Shown: one piece after another, positions 48,655-56,442 of the stretch
Layout: every line of letters begins with the position of its first letter
Position numbering within the stretch: the stretch's first letter is position 1
Assembly: GCA_964515215.1 (NCBI GenBank)
Contig: CAZESL010000001.1
Span: 1-64,000, forward strand
Reading direction: 5' to 3'
Length of the DNA stretch: 64,000 bases
Source of the DNA: SIG588 sp964515215
GTDB taxonomy: Bacteria; Bacillota; Clostridia; Oscillospirales; Acutalibacteraceae
Notes under the pieces: model-generated
The model's database searches: none
Seen by the model: the letters and a program-made list of their open reading frames with translations, nothing else
What the model was told of the DNA's origin: nothing
Translations under genes and position numbers: made by a program

Positions 48655-50333
48655 CCGAGCGTTTCCAAAAGCGTCAACGCGCGGCGGCTCATATCGGCAA
48701 GTGAGCCGTCTTCAAAGGGCGAGGGGATACCCGCTTCTTTTACGAGTGCGCTGAACGGTTTGGTGCCGCCCTGACGGACGAAGTGCAGATATTTATCGAA
48801 TGCGCCTTGATAATCCTCCTGCGAGAGCAGCAGGAAGTGGATGGCGACCGTTTGCGCTAAGCAGTAGTCGATATAGTAGAAGGGACTTTCGTAAATGTGC
48901 ATCTGATATTGCCAACGGGTACCCTCCTCCAGATACGGAATGCCGTCGAAGGAGAGGTAGGGGCGATAGGTTGCTTCCAGTTTACGATACGCCGCCTTGC
49001 GTTCGGCGGGAGTCATTTCGGGATGTTCATAAACGATATGCTGATATTCGTCCACGATCACACCGTAGGGAATGAACGAGAGCGCGTCGAGCAGGTGTTT
49101 GCGGCGGTAGGCATTTGCCAGATCACCGAAGAACTGCTCGGTGTATTTCCACGCGAAGAATTCCATACTCATGGAGTGGCATTCCGCCGTTTCCATTGAG
49201 CCGACGCCCAGTTCCCAATCGCCGTACCGCGCGATGCAGGAAGAGGCGAGGGCGTGACCGAATTCGTGGGTGATGACGTCCACGTCGCCGCTGCCGCCGT
49301 TGAAGTTCGCCAAAATGAACGGCTGGTCGTATTTCGGGAAGCAGGTGCAGTAGCCGCCGCCCCATTTGCCGTCGCGCGACTGGTAGTCGAAGGCTTCGGC
49401 TTCCATCATACGACGCATAAACGCACCCGTCGTGTCACTCATATCGTCATACATGGTGACCGCACGGCGGAAGATCTCCTCGGCATCCACCACGGGCTTC
49501 GGCGTTTCGCCTGCCGCGTAGATCTGATCGTCATAGAACATCATACGGTCAAAGCCCAGTTCGGCGGCAATGCTGTCTTTTACCCGCTTGACGCAAGGCA
49601 CCAGCGATTCCCGCACGTTTTTGCGGAATTTTTCCACCATATCGGCATCGTAGTCGGTACGATCCATGCGGTAGTAGCCGAGTTCGATGAAGTTTTTATA
49701 CCCCATCTTTTTCGCCTGTTTGTCGCGCAGTTTGACCAGTTTATCGTAGAAGGTGTCGAGCGCTTCGGCATGGGCGGCGAGACCGCGGCCGATGGCTTCG
49801 GCCGTCTTACGGCGCACGTCGCGGTCGGCATCTTCCAATTTGCCGCGGAGCATCGACAGCGGCATCTCTTCTCCGTCATAGGTGAACACCATTTCCGACA
49901 TAAACTTGGAATATTCGGTCACCAACGCATTTTCTTCCTGCACCTCGGCGGTGATGACGGGAGAGAAGGCGCGGGTAGCACATTCGAAACGGCGGAAGAG
50001 CTGCGTGCCGAGTTTTTCCTCCAACGCGGGACGGAAGGGAGAGGCGAGCATACGGGTGGCATACTGTACCTGCAATTCCGAAAACAGCGGGCCGACCTCA
50101 TCGTAATACGCCATTTCTCCTTGATAGTATGTGTCACGCGTGTTCAATGTAAACCGACAGTTGGCAAGGGACGCGGCGGTGACGTATTCGCACAGAATGT
50201 ACATAAAGATCCCGCGGGCGGCAACCACCGCATCGGCATCGGCGGCGGCATCCATTGCCGCTTCAAAGCGGGCAAAGGCTTCGCGTGCCTCTTCAATCGT
50301 ATAGCGGGAATAGGGGAGTTCGGAAACTTTCAT
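48651..50333 (-). CDS. M3-family oligoendopeptidase (PepF-like)
   Basis: A 560-residue zinc metallopeptidase that cleaves short peptides in the cytoplasm. The zinc motif HEFGH is at 356-360 with the third ligand Glu in METAECHSMSMEFF shortly after. An all-helical fold surrounds it. It is the first gene of the operon that runs to the five-TM protein; its stop overlaps the NusG-II start by 4 nt, so it is truly coupled rather than merely adjacent. A functional link between a peptidase and the redox genes is not obvious. Confidence 0.93.
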   Translation of the reverse strand: MKVSELPYSRYTIEEAREAFARFEAAMDAAADADAVVAARGIFMYILCEYVTAASLANCRFTLNTRDTYYQGEMAYYDEVGPLFSELQVQYATRMLASPFRPALEEKLGTQLFRRFECATRAFSPVITAEVQEENALVTEYSKFMSEMVFTYDGEEMPLSMLRGKLEDADRDVRRKTAEAIGRGLAAHAEALDTFYDKLVKLRDKQAKKMGYKNFIELGYYRMDRTDYDADMVEKFRKNVRESLVPCVKRVKDSIAAELGFDRMMFYDDQIYAAGETPKPVVDAEEIFRRAVTMYDDMSDTTGAFMRRMMEAEAFDYQSRDGKWGGGYCTCFPKYDQPFILANFNGGSGDVDVITHEFGHALASSCIARYGDWELGVGSMETAECHSMSMEFFAWKYTEQFFGDLANAYRRKHLLDALSFIPYGVIVDEYQHIVYEHPEMTPAERKAAYRKLEATYRPYLSFDGIPYLEEGTRWQYQMHIYESPFYYIDYCLAQTVAIHFLLLSQEDYQGAFDKYLHFVRQGGTKPFSALVKEAGIPSPFEDGSLADMSRRALTLLETLG

Positions 50334-50444
50334 TTGAGTGACCTCCTATTTAGTAAATTAACAAAAAGTGGCTGCAGCACAGAGGCAGCGCAAGGCACTC
50401 CCTCGTTAGAGGGAGTGGTACACCGCCCGAACAGGCGGTATTTA

Positions 50445-50491
50445 CTACCCCTCAGTCGGCTTTGCCGACAGCTCCCCTGACAAGGGGAGCC
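50445..50491. repeat. 47-nt palindromic repeat, copy 3
   Basis: Same unit as 14-60 and 42326-42372, with TTT instead of TTC in the first loop. It is preceded by two further hairpins (CACTCCCTC/GAGGGAGTG around 50396-50420 and ACCGCCTG/CAGGCGGT around 50421-50440). It lies in the gap 50334-50543, which has no gene. Confidence 0.75.
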
Positions 50492-50543
50492 GAGAGTGTT
50501 TTTCGTTTGCGCTACTGTCTCTGACGCGACAGCCACAAATTTT

Positions 50544-50810
50544 TCAGGCAAACCACACGTTCGTGCAAAACAGAATGAACAGAAAATAGACCAGCAGAAA
50601 GATCCCGCCCACGGCTAACACCGCAAGCAACACACCGCCGATCATCAGACCCATCTCACGGCGCGTGAGTTTCACGGGTTCTCGGTCACCGTTTTCGTTC
50701 GGTGTTGGCGGGATATCGGTTTCATTGACGAACCACGGCATGCCGTCCACGTTCATGGGGGCGACGGTGCGGCCGTCATCGTAATCGGGAAGTTTTGGCT
50801 TTTTTCTCAT
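50544..50810 (-). CDS. Small single-pass membrane protein at the end of the opp operon
   Basis: An 88-residue protein. A hydrophilic N terminus (KKPKLPDYDDGRTVAPMNVDGMPWF) precedes one long hydrophobic segment (around 52-82, GLMIGGVLLAVLAVGGIFLLVYFLF). It starts 3 nt after the oppF stop, so it is cotranscribed. I recall similar small proteins in clostridia, always unnamed. Orientation and function are unknown; a membrane accessory factor is possible. Confidence 0.65.
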   Translation of the reverse strand: MRKKPKLPDYDDGRTVAPMNVDGMPWFVNETDIPPTPNENGDREPVKLTRREMGLMIGGVLLAVLAVGGIFLLVYFLFILFCTNVWFA

Positions 50811-50813
50811 CGT

Positions 50814-51923
50814 TTATGCCTTTTCCTCCGCCGCTTTCAGTTCGGCGGCATATTTTTCCAGTTCTGCCATACGTTCGGGAGTGTTGTAGAGATGGCAGGC
50901 ACAGAAGTGCTCGGGTTCGATCTCCGCAAAGTCGGGGGTGACGTACTTACAGACCTCCATGCAATCGCGGCAACGAGTGTGGAATTTACAACCCTTCGGC
51001 GGATTCGCAGGGGAGGGAATGCTGCCCTCCAGCGGGATACGATCCATCTTGTAGTCGGGATCGGGTACGGGGATGGCGCTGAACAGCGACTTGGTGTAGG
51101 GGTTCAGCGGATTCTCAAAGATCTTTTCGGTGGGTGCGTACTCGATCAAGTTGCCGAGATACATCACGCCGACCGTATCCGAAATGTGCTCCACCACCGA
51201 CAAGTCGTGCGAGATGAACAGGTAGGTGAAGCCGAAATCCTTCTGCAATTCACGCAAAAGGTTAATGATCTGAGCCTGAATGGACACGTCCAGCGCGGAG
51301 ACAGGCTCGTCACACAGAATGAATTCGGGATTCAGTGCCAGGGCGCGCGCAATGCAGATGCGCTGACGCTGACCGCCCGAAAATTCGTGGGGATAACGGT
51401 CCTTATGATATTCCTGCAGACCGCAGGCGCGCATGATGCGGGAGATGTAGTCGTCGTGCTCTTCGGGAGGAACGATGCCGTGTTCACGCACTGCTTCACC
51501 GATGATCTCACCGACCGGCAGACGGGGGGAGAGACTGGAATAGGGATCCTGGAAGATGATCTGCATTTGCGAGCGCAGTTTCTTTAGTTCCGCACGGCTG
51601 AGCGAGAAGACCTCTTTACCGTTGAAGTACACATCGCCCGACGTCTTGTCCTGCAAACGGAGAATAGTACGGCCGACGGTGGATTTACCGCAACCGGATT
51701 CACCCACCAAGCCCATCGTGGTACCGCGGCGGATCTTGAACGAAATGCCGTCCACCGCCTTGACGTCACCGACGTGCATCTTGAAAAAACTGGATTTGAT
51801 GGGGAAGTATTTCTTCAAATTCTTTACGACCAGCACGTAGTTTTCGTCGTTTTCTGCGCCGTCAAACGAAGATGCCGCGTCGTTCTTTACGGTGGTAGCC
51901 ACCGTTTCGGGATGTTTATTCAT
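50814..51923 (-). CDS. oppF: Oligopeptide ABC transporter ATP-binding protein OppF
   Basis: A 369-residue ATPase. Walker A is GLVGESGCGKST, the Q-loop is IFQDPYSSL, the signature is SGGQRQRI, Walker B is ILCDEPVSALD and the switch His is in ISHDLSVV. The C-terminal oligopeptide extension has CKFHTRC-x-DCMEVC, cysteines as in other Opp/Dpp ATPases, possibly a cluster or zinc site. A 35-residue N-terminal tail precedes the domain. It pairs with OppD, whose gene lies 25 nt upstream. Confidence 0.95.
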   Translation of the reverse strand: MNKHPETVATTVKNDAASSFDGAENDENYVLVVKNLKKYFPIKSSFFKMHVGDVKAVDGISFKIRRGTTMGLVGESGCGKSTVGRTILRLQDKTSGDVYFNGKEVFSLSRAELKKLRSQMQIIFQDPYSSLSPRLPVGEIIGEAVREHGIVPPEEHDDYISRIMRACGLQEYHKDRYPHEFSGGQRQRICIARALALNPEFILCDEPVSALDVSIQAQIINLLRELQKDFGFTYLFISHDLSVVEHISDTVGVMYLGNLIEYAPTEKIFENPLNPYTKSLFSAIPVPDPDYKMDRIPLEGSIPSPANPPKGCKFHTRCRDCMEVCKYVTPDFAEIEPEHFCACHLYNTPERMAELEKYAAELKAAEEKA

Positions 51924-51948
51924 CGTGTGCCAACTCCTTTCCGTGCGA

Positions 51949-53142
51949 TCACAGCGCGTTCAAGTCTGCCTGCTGCGGGTAACCGATCACGGTGCCTTCT
52001 TCAAAGAAGCGGTAGCAGGAGACGACGTGCGTGTCGCTGATGCGGATGTTCGGAGGATAGTCGCCGCGGCACTGCTCGGTGCAGTACTCGCAACGGTCGC
52101 GGAAATAGCAGTAGTTCGGCATGTTCACGGGGTTCGGAACACTGCCGGGGATGTTGTAAAGGGAATCCACCTTCTTGCCCACGACCGGTTTGGATTTCAT
52201 CAAACCGATGGTGTAGGGGTGGCAGGGGTTGTGGAAGATCTCGTCCGCTGTGCCCGCTTCCACCACGCGGCCCGCGTACATGACCACCACGTAATCCGCC
52301 ATACTCGCCACCACACCGAGGTCGTGGGTGATGAGCATAATGGAACTGTTGATCTTATCTTTCAGTTCGCGCAGAAGATCGAGGATCTGCGCCTGAATGG
52401 TCACGTCCAGCGCGGTGGTCGGCTCGTCCGCGATGATGAGCCCGGGATTGCACGCGAGCGCGATCGCGATCATGATACGCTGACGCATACCGCCCGACAA
52501 CTCGTGCGGGTACATGGAGTAGACGCCTTCTTTATTTGCGATACCGACGAGTTCCAGCATCTCCAAAGTACGCGCTTTCACGTCTTCTTTGCTCATATTG
52601 GGGTTGTGCAACTGGATCACTTCGTCCACCTGCGCGCCGATGCGGAACACGGGGTTCAAACTGGTCATCGGCTCCTGGAAGATCATGGACATCTTGTTGC
52701 CGCGGATCTTCATCATTTCGCTGGTGGGGGTGTTCACGATGTTGTAAGCGGTGCCGTCACCCATGTTGAAGCGGATCTCGCCCGAGACGACTTGGCCATT
52801 GGGACGTTGCACCAACTGCATCAGCGAGAGGGACGTAACGCTCTTGCCGCAACCCGATTCGCCCACCACGCCGACGGTAGAGCACTTCGGAATGTTGAAA
52901 GAGATACCGTCCACCGCACGTACCGTACCGATATCGGTAAAGAAGTAGGTGCACAGGTTGTCGATCTCCACCACGTTGTTTTCGTCGTGCATCGTGGTCA
53001 TATACTTTGCGGGATCGGTCTTCGCATCGTTACGCTTCTTCTCGAGTTTGCGGGTCAGCTTACGGTTGAACGCCGAAATGCGGCGCGACTCACGGGAGGA
53101 GATATAACTGGATTTTTTGCTGTTTTTCTTTTTGTTTTCCAT
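51949..53142 (-). CDS. oppD: Oligopeptide ABC transporter ATP-binding protein OppD
   Basis: A 397-residue ATPase with Walker A GVVGESGCGKSV, Q-loop IFQEPMTSL, signature SGGMRQRI, Walker B IIADEPTTALD and ITHDLGVV. The C-terminal CYFRDRCEYC block is typical. An unusually long and very basic N-terminal tail (1-45, many Lys/Arg/Ser) precedes the domain. The gene is 14 nt after oppC and is part of oppABCDF-type order on the minus strand. Confidence 0.95.
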   Translation of the reverse strand: MENKKKNSKKSSYISSRESRRISAFNRKLTRKLEKKRNDAKTDPAKYMTTMHDENNVVEIDNLCTYFFTDIGTVRAVDGISFNIPKCSTVGVVGESGCGKSVTSLSLMQLVQRPNGQVVSGEIRFNMGDGTAYNIVNTPTSEMMKIRGNKMSMIFQEPMTSLNPVFRIGAQVDEVIQLHNPNMSKEDVKARTLEMLELVGIANKEGVYSMYPHELSGGMRQRIMIAIALACNPGLIIADEPTTALDVTIQAQILDLLRELKDKINSSIMLITHDLGVVASMADYVVVMYAGRVVEAGTADEIFHNPCHPYTIGLMKSKPVVGKKVDSLYNIPGSVPNPVNMPNYCYFRDRCEYCTEQCRGDYPPNIRISDTHVVSCYRFFEEGTVIGYPQQADLNAL

Positions 53143-53156
53143 TGTTTTACTCCTCC

Positions 53157-55193
53157 TTATCTCTTCATCTTGGGATCGAAGGCGTCGCGCAGACCGTCGC
53201 CCACGAAGTTAAACGCGATAACCGTGAGACAGATCAGCAAGCCGACGGGGATCCAAATGTAGGTGTATTTGATCATGGTTTCCGAGGAAGCGGTGGCCGA
53301 GTTGATCATCGTACCCCAGGTCGCGAGCGGGTGTTTCACACCCAGACCTAAGAAGGAGAGGGTGGATTCGGTGATGATAACGCTGCCGAGACCCGCCGTG
53401 GCGGTCACGATCAGCTGAGGCATCACGTTCGGCACCAGATGGCGGAAGATACGCTTGCTGACACTCAGGCCGCACGCTTCGGTCGCCACCATGAATTCCT
53501 GCTCTCGCAAGGAGAGGATCTGGCCGCGCACCAGACGCGCCACACCCGACCAACCGAGAATACCGAGTACCGCCATCATCCATATCAAGCGGACGTACGG
53601 TGTCATCTTCATCGAATCGAAGAACGCACCGAGAATGATCAGAATGGGCATCGAGGGGATACAGTTGAAGATATCCACCAAACGCATGATCAGGGTATCC
53701 ACCCAGCCGCCGAAATAACCGGCGATGCCGCCCAAAATAACGCCGAGAATGGTTTCGAGGATAACGACCACGAAGCCGACCATCAACGACACGCGGCCGC
53801 CGAACATCATACGCGCGAGCACGTCGTAACCGTCACTGTCGGTACCAAACACGTGCGCGGCCGAGGGGGCACCGTAAATGTCGATGAGGAAGGTCTTTTG
53901 CATACAGGAAAGCACGTAGCCTTCACCCGAACGTTCCGCCGTGATGGTGGTATCCACCATCGTAACGTTACCGTTTTCGTCCGTTTCGTATTCACCGTCT
54001 TCGTTGATCTGCGGCAATTCGAAGGAGAAGGAACCGCTGCGTTCGTTGTTCGCTATCAGTGCCTTTACGGTGGCGGCTGCCGTTTCCTTGAATTCGATGG
54101 AAAGGCTGTCTTCACCGTTGTAACGGCGCACTACGAAGGTAGAGAGTTCGGCCACGGGGGTCTCGCCGTTCATGATGATCGGCGCTTCTTCGCCTTCATT
54201 GACGGTGTAGGTCGTGCCATCCACCGTGAAAGTGCCGTTTTCCGCAAGCAGGGCCTGCACTTTAAAATCATCCGACAGCGTGGCGGCGGTGTCGTACATA
54301 TCGAAGACGTACTTCGAGAAGACGAGTGCCGTTTTACGGCCGTTGTCCACCATGACGTTCACGGTATCGCCCGCCACCACCTCATAGGTCGTGCCGTTCA
54401 GGGTGAAGGAGCCGCCGTCCAGACGGGCGCGCACTTCGTTCTCAAACGCTTCGTCCATCGCCGTTTCGGGATAGGAGAAGACACCGTTATTTTTGTCGGT
54501 CACCTTCTGCACCGTGTACGAAAGCTTGTTCTGCGCCGTCAGTACGTAGGTCGCACCGCCTGCTTGAACTTCTGTCTGTTTTGCGGCAATAGCACTGTCG
54601 AATGCCGCCAGCACGTCTGCCGACAACTCTTCGGGGGCACCCGTGAGCGTCTTGGACGCTTTGTTGTACGTACCGTAGGCGATCACGGTCTTATAGGTCG
54701 CGACCGTGCGGCGGTCGGTAAGATCGAGCTTATAGGTGTTGTCGTTCAGTTTGATCAACTGATAGTCCGCACCGTCTTGTTGTACGGTGAACGCCGACTG
54801 GTTGGCTTCCACCATTTGACCGATGTAGGAGTTGACCATGTTTTTGAGCGAAGCGGGGATCTTCAACTCGTTGTCCACCGTCAGTGCCACATATTCCGTA
54901 CGCTCACTGGCGATGCCGTATTTCACGTTCAAGTCGTCGAACTTATAGAACTTTTCGGTCTGCCCGTAGGGGTAGACGAGCGGGCCCAAAAAGGCAAAGA
55001 CGAACATGATGACCAAAATGACCGTACCGATAACCGCCAGTTTGTTGCGGATAAAGCGCTTCGCGACCAGTTTGCCGGGGCTGAGCACTTTGACACGCTG
55101 GGTGTTGTCGAGCGTCATTTCTTCCGAATCGTTTTGACCAGCCGCTGCCGCCGCTTCGCGACGCTTCAACTCTTCGTTAATGTTGTTCTTCAT
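53157..55193 (-). CDS. oppC: OppC permease with large inserted extracytoplasmic domain
   Basis: A 678-residue permease; ordinary OppC is about 300. The first TM is at around 52-72, then VYPYG. The normal core resumes at VFGTDSDGYDVLARMMFGG (GTDSDG at 450-455), with the EAA-like loop ATEACGLSVSKRIFRHLVPN and the usual end DGLRDAFDPK. Between them is an insert of about 365 residues placed outside the membrane by topology, with repeated beta elements such as GGSFTLNGTTYEV and NGTFTVDGTTYTV. I do not recognise it; it could bind peptides or dock the binding protein. The coding frame is uninterrupted. Confidence 0.92.
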   Translation of the reverse strand: MKNNINEELKRREAAAAAGQNDSEEMTLDNTQRVKVLSPGKLVAKRFIRNKLAVIGTVILVIMFVFAFLGPLVYPYGQTEKFYKFDDLNVKYGIASERTEYVALTVDNELKIPASLKNMVNSYIGQMVEANQSAFTVQQDGADYQLIKLNDNTYKLDLTDRRTVATYKTVIAYGTYNKASKTLTGAPEELSADVLAAFDSAIAAKQTEVQAGGATYVLTAQNKLSYTVQKVTDKNNGVFSYPETAMDEAFENEVRARLDGGSFTLNGTTYEVVAGDTVNVMVDNGRKTALVFSKYVFDMYDTAATLSDDFKVQALLAENGTFTVDGTTYTVNEGEEAPIIMNGETPVAELSTFVVRRYNGEDSLSIEFKETAAATVKALIANNERSGSFSFELPQINEDGEYETDENGNVTMVDTTITAERSGEGYVLSCMQKTFLIDIYGAPSAAHVFGTDSDGYDVLARMMFGGRVSLMVGFVVVILETILGVILGGIAGYFGGWVDTLIMRLVDIFNCIPSMPILIILGAFFDSMKMTPYVRLIWMMAVLGILGWSGVARLVRGQILSLREQEFMVATEACGLSVSKRIFRHLVPNVMPQLIVTATAGLGSVIITESTLSFLGLGVKHPLATWGTMINSATASSETMIKYTYIWIPVGLLICLTVIAFNFVGDGLRDAFDPKMKR

Positions 55194-55206
55194 TGAGCAA
55201 CCCTCC

Positions 55207-56196
55207 TTAATTCACGCGCACACGCGGGTCGACCACGGCATATAAAATATCCGCGATCAGCGTGCCGAGCAGCGTCAGGATCGCCATAAACGAAAGATAG
55301 AACATGGTGAAGGGAATGTCGCCGTTGACCATCGAGTGGTAGGACGCGTAACCGATACCGCGGATAGCAAACAGCGTTTCGGTGATCAGCGCACCGCTGA
55401 ACAGACCGGGCAGAGAACCGCCCAGAATGGTCACGATGGGGATGAGGGTGTTGCGGAAGGCGTGGTAGCCGATGACCCGCTTTTCCGACAGACCCTTCGC
55501 ACGCGCCGTACGGATGTAGTCCGCATTCAGCACTTCCAGCGTGTTGGTACGCGTGTAACGCATCAGGCCGCCGATACCGATCGTCACGAGGGTAAGCGCC
55601 GGCATGAAGAAGTGGGAGGCCATATCCAGAAATTGACCGAAGGGGGTCAAATTGTGATAGTCACGACCGATCATACCGTTGATCTCCACCCAGTTGAGTT
55701 TCACGGCAAAGATCAGCTTATAGATGGTTGCAACGAAGAAGGTCGGCATGGAGATGCCGATCAACGAAAGCACCGTCACGGTATAGTCGGTAAGACTGTA
55801 CTGCTTTTTCGCCGCTACGATACCGAGCGGTATCGCGATGGCGGTCTGTATCACAAACGCTACCGCGCCGAGGATGAAACTGTACCAAATGGTGTTATTA
55901 AACTGCTCGGTAACGGGTACCGTCCAGTTCCAACTGTCACCGAAGTCGCCTTTGACCGCATTGCCCAGCCAGATGAAGAAACCGCCGACAAGACCTTGAT
56001 CCAAACCGTACTGCGCATTCAGTTCGGACAACCACTGCTCGGCGCTTTTCTGCGTACCGGGCTGAGTTGCCAACTGACGCGCCGTTTTTTCGGTGTAACT
56101 GGTCGGCAGAGAATAGATCAATGCATAGACCAAGAACATGACGAAAAACAGGATGACGGCGCTCAACAAAAGTCGCTTCACAATGAATTTAAACAC
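55207..56196 (-). CDS. oppB: Oligopeptide ABC transporter permease OppB
   Basis: A 329-residue permease with six membrane segments. FKFIVKRLLLSAVILFF opens it, and the EAA loop reads DYIRTARAKGLSEKRVIGYHAFRNTLIP. The start is placed at GTG 56196 since GGGGG lies 6-8 nt upstream and homologues begin there; a GTG at 56250 in frame is the alternative. Its periplasmic-side loop after TM1 is somewhat longer than usual. It lies 13 nt before oppC. Confidence 0.92.
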   Translation of the reverse strand: MFKFIVKRLLLSAVILFFVMFLVYALIYSLPTSYTEKTARQLATQPGTQKSAEQWLSELNAQYGLDQGLVGGFFIWLGNAVKGDFGDSWNWTVPVTEQFNNTIWYSFILGAVAFVIQTAIAIPLGIVAAKKQYSLTDYTVTVLSLIGISMPTFFVATIYKLIFAVKLNWVEINGMIGRDYHNLTPFGQFLDMASHFFMPALTLVTIGIGGLMRYTRTNTLEVLNADYIRTARAKGLSEKRVIGYHAFRNTLIPIVTILGGSLPGLFSGALITETLFAIRGIGYASYHSMVNGDIPFTMFYLSFMAILTLLGTLIADILYAVVDPRVRVN

Positions 56197-56371
56197 GAAA
56201 TTGCCCCCAGACTTAGAATTTTCTGTCTGCTTCAGGATCTCATTTCTCACCCTATAGCAGAAAAACCGGCTTGCACCGGATCAAGAAGAGAAGATATGAC
56301 GTCTTTTCTCCTTGAGGAAAAACGGAAAAGGTGGTGCTTGTCCGCTCTTCCTCAAAGGGAAAACCGTAATC

Positions 56372-56407
56372 TTGCCGAGCACTGCACCAAAGCACAGTGC
56401 TCGGCAA
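56372..56407 (-). terminator. Hairpin between the binding-protein gene and oppB
   Basis: Stem TTGCCGAGCACTG with its complement, about 13 bp, without a clean T-run. It may stabilise or partly stop the binding-protein transcript so that this subunit is made in excess, a common opp feature. The rest of 56197-56442 shows no gene. Confidence 0.5.
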
Positions 56408-56442
56408 GACGTTAGGTTTTAACGATCAGAAAACCGAGAAGA

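Noticed and set aside
20668..50491. CRISPR array formed by the repeats
   Set aside because: Repeats are far apart, in different orientations and without regular spacers; no cas genes are present.
53439..55196. 585-codon plus-strand open frame opposite oppC
   Set aside because: Shadow of the long OppC gene; no RBS, composition typical of antisense frames.
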